DNA of 64,000 nucleotides, taken from Diaporthe sp. PMI_573. Its lineage: Eukaryota > Ascomycota > Sordariomycetes > Diaporthales > Diaporthaceae. The notes beneath the pieces are model-generated. The model saw only the letters and a program-made list of their open reading frames with translations. It ran no database searches and had not been told where the DNA came from. This document shows, in pieces, positions 42,735 through 53,809 of this stretch (positions within the stretch are counted from its first letter, which is position 1; every line of letters begins with the position of its first letter). The stretch spans positions 1 through 64,000 of the forward strand of contig JAJTUP010000065.1 in NCBI GenBank assembly GCA_021399435.1, read 5' to 3'. The translations under genes and the position numbers were made by a program.

Positions 42735-44214
42735 TCTACTTAATTATGAATTACTATATATAGCCTTTAAGAGGAAGAGCATTATTGTAATGATCACACT
42801 AAACCTTTGTGGGGTTCAGTAGGCAACCTGTAGGGTTTATGTTAGCAATACGGCGTAGAGGTGATACTTGACTGTTCTGTGCAAGACACGATGATTCTGC
42901 GAGTATGATCACTAGCTGTGAGGCTATCCAGTTGTTGGACTGAATACTTAGATTGACGACTGAAGAGTCTGTTCTATGAAAGCTATCTACTGTGGTGATG
43001 ACCATGTCCTTATATGTCCCGACTCTTCAGTGGCTCGCTGGCTCGCAAGGCGAGCTGGCGATCCATGGTGTGAGGCTCGACGATCCACTTGTCGAGCTGG
43101 CTCGCTGGGCTCGCAGGCGAGTCTTGCGAGCCTGACCCTAACCCTGGGTCTTGGCATGTCCCGTGACTCCGCACCCTAGTGCTAAATGGCCTGCGTCGTG
43201 GCATCCTGTCCGGGTTGCCTGGGTCACCCAAACGGGTCCCCTTGCCGCCGAACGTGTTGGTTCATAACAATTATCAGGGAAGTGAAGGGGAACATCACTG
43301 GCGTTCATTATAGTAGAAGAAAGGCGCAGCAGGTTGAATTGATACTTTAGAATCTATTGACTATTGAATTGGGGCTAAATTTGCAGTTTATTATCCCTTT
43401 TCCATAAAAAAGGGTGCCTGGGCATCCCACATGGCGGCGTGCAGTGGTTTTTAAGACACGGATAACGTTAGCGCCAGCTCGGTTAGACGCAGCCAACAGG
43501 GGGCTTGGGAGATTGAGGCATCTGCCTTGAGGGAACTCCAGCGAGTCTCAGGGATGCTCAGGGAGGCTCAGGGGAGTCTCGACTAATCTGTACAGACGTA
43601 CGATGGGGCGAACTGCGATAGTGGGGCGCCTGAAGCTGTGAGCGCCAAGGCGTCATCGACGGCCAGGTCCAAGCCTCAAGCTATGCTGCTTTGGGAATAT
43701 CTGCCGCTGAGTCAGCGGGAGTTCACCTGTAACCGCATAGATTGTTCACCACAACACCACCACCCACCACGACCCCCGCGAGGTCCCTCCCTCGGGCATT
43801 ACGATCTTTTCGTAACTTTCGGCCGTCTCTCAAGTCCTTCGTCCTAACGCGGGGCGCTACAGTGTGTGTCTTCAGCTTACAAGCCAGGATCTGTGCCGAC
43901 AGCGCCATCGCCCTTCACCTCGGTACCCAGACTGCGCGTTGAGAGTCACCATCACAGCCTCTTTGTCTTCGGCCCGCCCCACCCACCCAACGGCCTCGAT
44001 TGCGCCGGTTCTGACGTTATATAGAGCTTCTAGTTCCATCTCGGCGCTTACTTTTCCCCCATCTCCGGGTCACCGAAGGCCTCCCGGGGCCTACAAGGGC
44101 CGGACAGCGCTGACAAAATGGGACCCTAGAGCCTTCATCCATTCCTTCGGCAGTTGTCCAAGTGCCAACGCATCCTTACTTAATCGGGCCCGTCTCTGTG
44201 GTATGCGGTCTGCC
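42735..44214. other. Intergenic and regulator upstream region
   Basis: Includes the GCTCGC motif cluster. Frames across 43638-44200 are not domain-bearing and are presumably the 5' region of the regulator gene. Confidence 0.4.
43025..43140. repeat. Iterated GCTCGC / GGCGAG cluster
   Basis: GGCTCGCTGG, GCTCGCAAGGCGAG, GTCGAGCTGGCTCGC and GCTCGCAGGCGAG repeat in both orientations without any ORF. It is similar in style to the hAT terminal clusters and may be the end of a lost or non-autonomous element. Confidence 0.4.
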
Positions 44215-46735
44215 ATGGTCCAAAAGCGGGCCTGCGATGCCTGCCACAAACGCAAGGTAAGTGCTATGTCGTTCCACTGACCGCGGACCTGCAATCTCCA
44301 ATCTTGCGTCTCGAGCCAAGACTCCAAACCAGTCTCCAAGACTCTGTCCCCTCACTTCCGGTATTCCATTGCCTTGTTATTACCCACTTGTCTTCCTCTG
44401 TCCGTGATGACCCAACTCTAGGACTTAGATTCCCATAAGCAACCATAATGTTAGTCACTAACGCACTTTCAACCAGATTCAATGTGATTCAACAAATACC
44501 GAGGCCCCCTGCAATTGGTGTGATCACCATGGCCTTGCATGTACATTTAACCGCGTGAGAGGGAGGAAGAAGAACCCCAGGGCAAAGTCAGTCCACACCC
44601 GTACAGCACTACAGATTTCTGCCAAAACATTAATAGCCAAGGAGCCCACTGCGACGGGCATACCTTTGCTAATTATCTATTCGTGCTCAGGAGGAAATTG
44701 AGCGTCGAACAGAGCTTGTCCTCTCGACTTGAACGCATCGAAGACGCTCTTGCCAAAACCCTTGCTCAACACGACAATGCGACAACGTCTTCAAACACAT
44801 CCACCCCTTCAACATCAACTCCCATTACATCGACACCGACTATTCGCACTTGCGAGTGTGCACATGACACAACTGAAAGCCCATCAGAGCAGCCCGGACG
44901 CCCGCCGGAGCAACGGCAAAACCCGGTCAGCCTTGGAGAGCAGTTTGCTGCCTACGACCTAACACAGTCGCCCTTCATTTCGACTCCAAGCAGCAACTTT
45001 ACAACCAGTGCCTCCTTTGGACACATCCACTACGGGGGATGTCACCTTGGACAAATTAGGTCTCACAATGGCATGCCTATCCTCTCCGAGGAAGGATGCA
45101 AATGGGTTCAACAGAAAACAGGTGAAGATGTCTCGTTTAGCAAATTTCACGTTCGATTCCAGAAGCAAGCTCTTCCTCCAACACTGTCACCTTGGCATTT
45201 TTTTAGGTCCGAAAACGAATTGCACGAGTTGCCTGACAAGAGGATCGTGGAACAGGTTTTGGATGTCTTCATCAACTCCGCATTCAGGCTCGTCTTCCCA
45301 GTCATTGACCGAGTCCTCTTTGAAGAAACCGTTATACTCGCATACGAGGAGTGTGGCGGACCACTATCGCTTGAGCGTATCAGCGCAAAAGGGTGTGTCT
45401 TGGCTTTCGTGTCCATCATGTGTCTCTTCCAGGGCCAAGACGCAAACATTCCAGCTGTCGACAGCGACACATGTGCGGTCAAGGCACATTACCTGCTATC
45501 CGACGTTTTTGAAGACTCAAGCATAGTCAGTCTTCAGACTGTATTCATGCTGGTAAGTGCACCAAGGCTCCGCCAAATCACCTTCGATCTTGATCCGTGG
45601 TTAATCTCATCCCCAGCACATGCATCAGACGTTTTCGGGCCGGCTACAGTCCGCAGCTATGCTGCATGCCATTGCTTGTCGCATTGTGTTCATGCTCGGA
45701 GGGCACACGTACAAGCCTACAAAGTCATTTGGCGCCGAAGCAACGCACAAAGAGCGAGAGGAACGCCAATTGCGCATGCTCTTCTGGCTTTGTTACATTT
45801 TCGACAAGGATGTAGCCCTACGTACTGGCCAGCCTCCTCTCATGTCTGACGATTATTGCGACCTCACTCTTCCAGAGGACTACCTAGACTGCTATAAATA
45901 CCTACCTGAACTGGAAGAGAGCCTCTTCATTTCGTCGGGCAGCGGCGAGGATCTTACTCCTCATCTTCCTGGAGACCCTCGCCTGAGCCATCTTAAGGAC
46001 AAAACCTGTCGTCTACTATATTCTGCCCAGGCTCTCAGCAAATCCGACGCCGAGCTGCTACGTGACATTCGCGAACTCGACGACGAGCTTGAATATTGGC
46101 GCCTATCTATCCCACCCGCCTTCCGACCCACGCTTTCCATATCTGAAAATATGCAAGTCTTGCTTCCGAAAATGAAGCTTCCACGAAGCATGCGGCATAT
46201 TAGCTTGCATGTCGAATACCACCATCTCATGACAATGATCCACAAGGCGAGCGGAAGGTGCTTTCCACTGCAAACTGACAGTGACGGAAGAGAGGAGTGG
46301 AGCGGAGGCGTTCGATCGAGTGTCGCGCTCTCACTGGAAGCGAGCCGTTCTACTCTTATCTATTTGAAAGCAGCAGTGAATGGGTTGGCGGGCGAGGCGT
46401 TCTGGTGAGTATTTCATTTTCTCGTGCCACACGCTATCATGATGCCTTTGTCGACTAACACTGACAATTCTAGGTTTGTTGTATTTTATCCCACGTCCGC
46501 GATCATGACCCTCTTCCTCAACATCCTCATGTACCCCCTTGATCCCCAAGCCCAACTCGATATCGAACTCCTCGCCGGGGCCGCCGATATAGTCAGAAGC
46601 ATGCCAGTGCGCAGGATGACAGCCCACAAGATCAGCCACATCAAGATAGTGAACGAATTCATCTTGGAGACGATTAAGCTTGCAAATTGCGCGATTTCCA
46701 AGGCTATGAGGGATCAAGAGCAAGGGGGATCATAG
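44215..46735 (+). CDS. Zn2Cys6 transcription factor with fungal-specific middle domain, complete
   Basis: Exons: 44215-44256, 44477-44586, 44691-45552, 45617-46404, 46474-46735, total 2,064 nt, 687 aa. Splice junctions join in frame; the first intron is long (220 nt). The zinc cluster is split by intron 1: CDACHKRK in exon 1, then IQCDSTN, CNWCDHHGLAC in exon 2, followed by a basic linker RGRKKNPRAK. A short coiled coil (SSRLERIEDALAKTLA) suggests dimerisation. The middle region (VFPVIDRVLFEE, SLQTVFMLHMHQTFSGR, HAIACRIVFMLGGH, LRMLFWLCYIFDKDVALRTGQPP) is the fungal-specific transcription factor domain. It probably binds CGG half-sites. An alternative Met at 44203 would add four residues. Target genes are not evident; the tyrosinase 2.6 kb away is a candidate only by proximity. 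Confidence 0.9.
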
Positions 46736-47110
46736 TGTTACAGCTTGGTTCACCGAACAGCGATAGAGGGCTTATAGTGCAGTAATGTGCCCGGATGATT
46801 GCCACCACAGCGATCATTGACCAATCTTTTGCCCCCTGGTATAGCGGAACTAGCACAACCGCTACACATAGGCAATGGTGGCGGGATTGCTTGAGATACT
46901 GATGATTTACTGGCCGGAGTTTGAATGTGAGGCACGGGAAGGGCAGCTTTTCATTTGGCTGTTACAATTGTTGGATAGCTTATGTGACTATTTGATGACC
47001 TTGAATATGTGTGTATTGTGTATGTCAACTCTAGCTCCCGCCCCTTGAGGTCAGGGAGGTCTAGCTTTCCTTTTCTTCCTAATGCGGGCTAGCCGGCCGC
47101 GGGCACGGCG
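46736..47110. other. Intergenic, no gene seen
   Basis: Downstream region of the regulator. Confidence 0.45.
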
Positions 47111-47419
47111 TGTTGGAATGAGGATAGAAATGAGGCAAGGATCGCGATCATCGTGAACTTGTTCACGATGAGAGTGAACGACCGCAACTAGTATCAGGCA
47201 GCAGCCTGCTGCCTATGATATCCGCAGGTTGAACATAGGTACCGGTATAAGAGACCGACCTTCGTCGCTCTCCTAGATAGAAGAAGTAGCTCAATTCAAT
47301 GTCTTCTGGCCACATCCTATGTTGCACCCCTTAACTCGTGAGACGGCGAGCCCCGGCCGACTAGGTCATGAGACCCTCATGAGTCCCACGGGACTTCCTG
47401 GAGCCCTGGTGTTCCAACA
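47111..47419. repeat. Probable LTR of another family (309 bp)
   Basis: Bounded by the inverted termini TGTTGGAA..TTCCAACA with TG/CA ends. No target duplication is found (CGGCG and TGCCT), and no pol is adjacent. Contains two small hairpins (AGGCAGCAG/CTGCTGCCT and CGTGAAC/GTTCACG). Confidence 0.5.
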
Positions 47420-48424
47420 TGCCTCCAATTCAACAAATTGAACCTGGGCTCCTCGCTCGATAACAAAAGGTCTAGGCCGCTACGCTAGCGACTCGCTTCG
47501 CGCCCGGGCGCCAGAATAAAATTGGCTATACTACCACTAGCCTCATGGTTAGGTGCCTTGCGTTCGCCAACAGCTCTTACCGCTCGACGCAGATGCACAG
47601 TCTGTTCTCCGTCGATGCGTTGGGAGACTTAAGAGTCATTGGATATGCTTGGCGTAGCAAGGGTTAAAGCCTCGCCTCCACCTTTAGCTCTACTCTCGGG
47701 AGATGTTAGCAGCTGACGACGCTTGACTTGGCATGTACGCCTTGGCCGCGTCATGCGAAATTGACTAGCTGGTGGTTGCTACACAAACGTCTTCGGGATC
47801 TAACCTATGGTTCCCCGTGATGTGAGGAGACCCACACACCCCTTGAGTCACGGAGGTTTCGAAGTTCCGTGGCTTCATTAGCGTTATGAAGCCCCGCCTT
47901 AACTTTTTATCCTGCCAAGTGCTTAGCAACGGAGGAAGTTTACGAAGAACCGCCGACCGCTTTCTCGCCCTGCTTTTCTGTATCATCTACAGAAATAGGC
48001 TTGAAAGTCCGACGAATATTTCATCCCTAGACAACCTGACTGTTACACTTTTGGTACGTGCTTTTCTGATCGGCCCAACAGAGTTGGCCCGACTCGCGGA
48101 CAAAGCGGAAGCTTCATAGAAACACGGTCGGATCATACAAGTTTTCAGCCCGCGCATATTTTAGCGAATCTTTAGCGGGCTGTGCATTTGCTGTTATGAT
48201 GAATGACTAAGCGGCTGATATGATTCAGAGTACCAGATTTTAACATAAAACCTGGTAAGACAAGATTTATACCGGCTTTGACGTTGGGAGAGTCGCAACG
48301 AAGCCTCCCCCCGGATATCTGGTCAACAGAACTTTCGTTACCAGTATAAACTTGGGCAAAAAAATCATCCAAGATCGTGAGTGCTTCTCTTTTGTTCTCA
48401 CCTTATCCACCATCCCAGTCAGAC
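47420..48424. other. Intergenic, no gene seen
   Basis: It may include internal remnants of the LTR element. No domain recognised. Confidence 0.4.
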
Positions 48425-48545
48425 TTGTCAACAAATAAATGAGTTCAAATAAATTCAAATAAATCCAAATCAAATCAAATCAAATTAAGCTAAAACGAAT
48501 TCAAATCAAATCAAATCGCAGGGGCCGGATTTATTTGGATATCTG
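48425..48545. repeat. hAT-5 iterated terminal motif (AAATCAAATC / AATTCAAAT)
   Basis: Runs of TTCAAATAAA, AAATCAAATC and GAATTCAAATC precede the hAT-5 N-terminal ORF. Their complement reappears as GGATTTATTTGGATATCTGAATTC at 48526 onward. Confidence 0.5.
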
Positions 48546-48707
48546 AATTCATTTAGATAATATGCTAGCCAATCACCGCGTGTAACCCAGGACAAGTTGA
48601 CCCACTCTCGGCCAACACGCGTCGCGCCCATCGCGTGTGGAATTGCCTGAATTAGCCTCCGCTCGCGGCCCCGCTCCGGTCAGAATTGTATCCATCCTCT
48701 CGCTACA

Positions 48708-50780
48708 ATGGTTCATTCTAAGAGTACCGATATCTCAGCAGCGCTGATTTCAACACCTCCTTCTATCGCCAACAGCGATCCCTATACGGCGGCCGGCTTC
48801 AATCGATCCGATGACAATAGAGAAGCGACAGAGGACACTTCTTCCTCGGCTGGTCACTCGGCGTACGAAGGCATCAATTGGAACCGCCTTCCAGGATATT
48901 TAGCCAGTAAGCAACGAAGAAGACAGCGGACGGGATGGGTTTGGGAGCACGGATACGATATCGAGAAAGATAGCTCCGGTCACCGTTTCTGGCCCTGCAA
49001 AGAGTGTCACCGGGCAAAGGCCAGTGTGTCCAATAGTCAGGTAACGGGAAAAATGGAGGTTATAACGTACCTAACGGTTGGATTTCCAACTTTGTAACGT
49101 CCCTAACGGTTGAAAATAAGCCGTTAACGGCTTGTCAAACGTTAACTAACTGGTAACGGTTGGAATTTCCTAAATAGGTAACCCATGATAGAAACTCGTT
49201 GGTGCTGAAGGGGATTTACACCAAATTAAGCTTTGCAAGCAATATATTCCCATGTTTCATTCAGGTTTTATCTTTCTCTCAACTTCTGATAAAGAACAAT
49301 GTCCAATCTATAAAAAAAAATCCGCCTATCGAGCCTCAGTATGCAAAGCGCCGCTATCAAGCTCCCACAGGTAAGGCACCATCGGCAAGAGGTCTCGGAG
49401 CTCGGACAGATGAAGGAGATGACAAGGGCCCAGTTGAAGGCGTGGTCGATTTCTTGGCAGAGGACTCGATTGATGGTTGGATTGAGAGCTCCGTAAATTG
49501 GTCTGCTGAACGCGACGATGACGGCGTGGAGGAGAAGGACGGGGCCGACATGGTGGTGTGTACTGCCGGAAATTTTCCGTTGCGCGTACGTGTAGGGAGC
49601 GTTGCTATATGCAAAAAGAGATGCTGAGTCTAGATGGGAGGGCAAGTTGAAGATCGAACGGAGGCCGCCAAAACTCTCGCTAAGACGCGTTACGCGTCGC
49701 GCATCTGGCACGTCGAACGGAATGGCTCGGGACGGCCAGGTCGGGACAATCAAATGACAGGGGTTAATGCGCTAAGCAAGGGGTTGAGAGACGCCGTCTC
49801 TGGGCTAGGATCTGAATAGGAAAAACTCGGTCTTTACATCGAGTTGAGATCCACTAATAGGTATCTGGGACGGTTTTAGAAAACCCCCCTCTAAATCCAA
49901 CCGTTAACTAGTTAACTGACAAGCTTATAACGTCCCTAACGGTTGAAATGAGGAACTTATAACGTCCCTAACGGTTGGTATTACGTAAGCCGTTAACTGG
50001 TCCGTTATCCAAATGGTTAACTGACTATTGGACACACTGGCAAAGGCTGCCATCACCCACATGTACGATGCTGCGTCTACGAGCCAAGCCAACGGTCACA
50101 TGGAAGATGTCCACAGCATCAACAGAGGCGGGCAAATGTCACCTCGCAGGAAGAAGCGGCGTACTCTCTTTGACATGGTCGACCTGGACGCTCGCCAAGG
50201 GAAGGATCAAGCCGTGATGAACGCCTTCATAGCCTCCTTCGACCCTCTGCGCTTTCAGCGGCTGCTTATTCGTTGGGTGGCCTGCGACAACGTCCCTTTT
50301 AACAAGTTGGAGAGCCCTCACTTCCGAGAGCTTATGGAATACGCGAACAGCGCCATTATCGAGTCTGGAAGTCTCCCGACCCATAACACGATGCGCGAGT
50401 GGATCGTACGGACCTTCAATTGCCATAAAGGCGTCGTGACTGAGCTTCTCAGTCGCTCCCTCAGCCGCATTAATGTCTCCTTTGACTTGTGGACGTCCCG
50501 CAAGTTCACATCTCTCCTCGGCCTCACCGTACACTTTCTTGACGACGAAGGCAAGTTCCGCACGTTCCTGCTCGGCTTACCGCAAATCGAGGGCCGTCAC
50601 AGTGGCGAAAACCTTGCGGGTCGCGTAAGTGAGATCATCCACGAATATGGCTTCGACGGTCGCGTGGGGTACTTTGTCACAGACAACGCAGAAAGTAACG
50701 ACACATGTCTGGAAGAGCTCTCTATTGAGCTTGGCTTCAATAAGCAGCACCGCCGGCTTCGGTGCTGCGTCAGGCACACA
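48708..50780 (+). pseudogene. hAT-5 transposase, interrupted by a non-autonomous hAT and 3'-truncated
   Basis: The N-terminal ORF starts at 48708 (MVHSKSTDISAALISTPP) and contains the BED-like WEHGYDIEKDSSGHRFW and CKECHRAK. It is split at 49021/50040 by the element below; across the insertion the frame continues as AITHMYDAA. The core follows: SRINVSFDLWTSRKFTSLLG, GRHSGENLAGRVSEII, FVTDNAESNDTCLEEL, RRLRCC. Similarity ends near 50775, where a GHTLNL-type motif should continue. The second half and dimerisation domain are lost. It belongs to a different hAT lineage from hAT-1. Confidence 0.85.
49022..50039. mobile_element. Non-autonomous hAT element, 1,018 bp, exact 8-bp target duplication
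   Basis: Terminal inverted repeats CAGTGTGTCCAATAGTCA and TGACTATTGGACACACTG are perfect over 18 bp. Both sides are flanked by GCAAAGGC (49014-49021 and 50040-50047). Subterminal sequence carries many copies of TAACGTCCCTAACGGTTG and CCGTTAAC at both ends. The interior (49200-49830) has a Ser-rich minus-strand frame but no recognisable transposase. The CAGTG terminus and 8-bp duplication are diagnostic of hAT. Confidence 0.93.
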
Positions 50781-53333
50781 CCTCTTGGCTACCCGTCACA
50801 TCTGACAAATAGTATAAATTTCGTACCATGAGTCCAAAACGTGGATACGGTAGTCGAGGTACTCGAAATACGGTTGTGCAACTAGACCATGTACGAATGA
50901 TTAACTGCCGTCATGACGATGTGGGATTCCATGAGGAAATCTTAAGGGCACAAGTCGAGATCTAAATCATTCGAATGAGAAAACCCAGAATATTCGAATA
51001 GTACCTCATTTAAATTGCGTATTGTAAAATCGCACTCTCTGGAAGCTTGATGATGTTTTCGATATAGGGTAGAAGCGACGGTGGGGCGATCAGGCACTGT
51101 TAGGGTCTCTCTGCCAAATTATATGGGCGTCCCTAACTGCCCCACTTCTAATCCACCCAATCCACCCACTCCACTCCACGAGATCGTCTGGTGGATTCGG
51201 TGGATTAGCCAATCCACTAGAATTTTGCCAGTGGAGTGGACAGTGGAATCCACGAGTGGATCCACTGCGTGGATTGAGTGGAGTGGCTTTCAACCCTGTC
51301 CATAATAAGTACCTAGGTAGGTCTCACTGATTCGCGTGCGCACTTCTCCACTTCCTCGTCCTTACCACTCACATCCATTCAGGCTCTTCACTCAAACCCA
51401 TCCGGCACATCTTCATTCATTCATGGCATTTGTTGACTCTGGCCTGACGCTGGACTGCTGCATTGCACCCAGTAGTAGGCACCTCGGGGGTGCTGTCAGC
51501 AACTAATTTTCAATTTCAAGCGATTGCTCGCATTGGCGTACCGGTAGCAGCCATGGTTATAGTACATTCATGTGAGTACAACTAGATGGACGGACAATAG
51601 ATAACAAAGTGATGCATGCTGACTTCGAAGAAAATGGCTGTGTGTCAGAATACCTAGGTATATAGTGAAGCTCATGTAGTGCGCCTCGATACTGCTGCTC
51701 CGACCAGGTGCATTCTCGGAAGCCCACGATATTGGCGCGTATTGGACACATGGAAGCACTGCAGGCTCAGATGCTCCGTATGTCTACGGCAGGACAGTGC
51801 TAGCTACCTTCCTCTCCTCTGTAAAGGCTTACCCTAAGTTGGAAGTGATTCCAACTATGCGACTACCTACGATTGGGGACGAGGGGCTGCAAGCAAGTTG
51901 CAGCAGGTAAGTGCCGCATCCTCACCACCAGATCAGCACCCAAGCCGGTCTTCCATATTATACAACTCAGAAGTAGCTCCATAATTCGCGGTGACGACGC
52001 GGTGACGCAGGCCATTTGAGAGCGTTAATCACCTGAGCTTGAAGTAGTTACGTGTACGACAACGCCGTAAATTGGTTGCAGACCGGCACTGCCGAGTAAG
52101 AGTAATGAGCCGCCGTGGCGGCCAGTTGCATGAAAAGTAAATCGATGATAAACCCAAATTTCGGCTAAAAACACTAAAACACACCACTTTCAAATCCACG
52201 TTCTGAGTCTGTTGATATTCTAGATAGAATCTATAATTGTAGTGGGTAAATTAATGGAAGAACCCCGGGGTATTACTTCTGGTGTCAAGTTCTGGCCGGT
52301 GGCATGAGGCGGCGGAGCCAGTTGGCAACAGCGATGGGTTCTGAAATTTTCATTGCGCAATTTTTCAGCGGCCCGGCTGAAATTTTGTTACACCCAGATG
52401 GGTGGGGAATTCGCGTATATTGAGGTACCCTTATTATTGGCTGTTGCAAGACCCGTTGCAAGGCAGCAGGATTTGGTTGGTAGTGGGCAGAACCATTGAC
52501 CGCCTTCCTAATTCGGTTAGCGCTGGATTTTCAGAGTCATTCAGGCGCCGGCACTGAAATTGCGAAATCCATTCAGAGAGGTGGGTGGGCCTGCAATTTC
52601 ACCATCGCTGGTTGGCAAGGGTACGACCGAGTCAGTTCCGGCCCGCCATCCGCCCCCGCACCCCATTGTGAGGACCCCGCATCATCCCGGCCCAAACCCT
52701 GTTTGATCTTTCCAGGCAAGCAGCAAGTCGTCCATGTGCTGTGGCGGAGAAAAAATCCGTGCGTCTCGTATTAAAAAAAATCGATCATACCCCAGCACAA
52801 AGATTCCCACCTTTGCCATCACCATGGAGAGTATTAGCAGCGAGTGCAACGACTTGTACGGAACTGGGAGAGGCCGCAGAAGGAGGGAGAACAGGGCTGA
52901 GAGCTAATGGCCGAAATCGACTTGCTTTGTCTTGGTCTGGCAGGGGCTGGCAAATCATTTGATGTTAACTCCAAGCAAGCAATCATTTGGAGCCGGGCTC
53001 GGACTCGGCAGGCAACCTCGCGTATCGCATCCCTGATCGACGGTGCATTCGGTGTGCACATCGGCCGATTTATGCAAAGCTTAATCTGCCGTGGGGCGAA
53101 TGCCGGGTACGCTGCGGTACAGAATCCCACGCCGACCGCTCCAGGGTCACAACGAGGTGAGATCATCCATGGATATCCATGGATGGCTTGGTCCCCTCAT
53201 GCGACGGCATAAAATCCGAATTTGCATAAACCTCTTATACACAGATATCCTAGCCTTATCTTGGATACGCGGTGTGTCTTTAGTGTAGATTAGGGATAGT
53301 CAGATAAATGTAGATCAATTCTTGATGATATTT
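50781..53333. other. Gene-free interval
   Basis: No convincing gene. It contains the CCACTCC motif cluster. The frame at 52907-53212 includes GLAGAGKS by chance and lacks any other P-loop context. Confidence 0.45.
51150..51290. repeat. Orphan iterated cluster (CCACTCC / GTGGATT)
   Basis: AATCCACCC, CCACTCCACTCCACG, GGTGGATT, GTGGAGTGGA and TGGATCCACTGCGTGGATTGAG recur in both orientations within 140 bp. It resembles the hAT terminal clusters and may be the far end of hAT-5 or of another element. Confidence 0.45.
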
Positions 53334-53559
53334 TGTTGGATTTACCCTCGGGTGGCGGAATATGACCCGGATAAGAACAACCCCTGATACATCGATATCC
53401 TGCTGAGTCGTAGGGTGTGAGAATGACCAAAAACCCCTCATAGGAAAGAGGGGCCGAGTCCAACAAGGAACATCATCAGACACCAATATCATCATCTTTG
53501 GGCTCCACATCGTATTGGTCCCTATCATCCTGATCGAATAGGCCGTATCGGATCCAACA
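53334..53559. repeat. LTR copy, same family as 42503-42734
   Basis: 226 bp with TGTTGGAT..ATCCAACA termini and shared internal blocks (CCCTCGGGTGGCGGAATA, CAAAAACCCCTCA, GGCCGTATCGGATCCA). Flanking pentamers differ (TATTT and CCAAT). Confidence 0.75.
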
Positions 53560-53809
53560 CCAATTTCAAAGACACGCAAAACACAACCAAGCCACCGAAC
53601 CCAAATCACGACCGGCTGACGAATAGACTAAAGGCAATCCCGACTGGACTAATCAGGTGCTCGTTGATGTTTGACTCAGGATGCTGCTCTTACTAAATCC
53701 CACCCCGGCCTGTCCACTTCTTAGCCATCTCGGCCGCCTACATACGAACCTGGAAGAGCACGAAAGACCGCGGGCCGCCGACACGAGCTTCGCCTCCCTG
53801 CCTTGCGTG

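Noticed and set aside
43120..43160. CCCTAACCCTGG as a telomere-like tract
   Set aside because: Only one and a half units; not a telomere repeat array.
49199..49753. ORFs inside the non-autonomous hAT as a captured gene
   Set aside because: Open on both strands with Ser/Asp bias and no recognisable fold; cannot be called.
52907..53212. ORF with GLAGAGKS resembling a P-loop
   Set aside because: No Walker B or other NTPase context, and the frame is short; likely chance.
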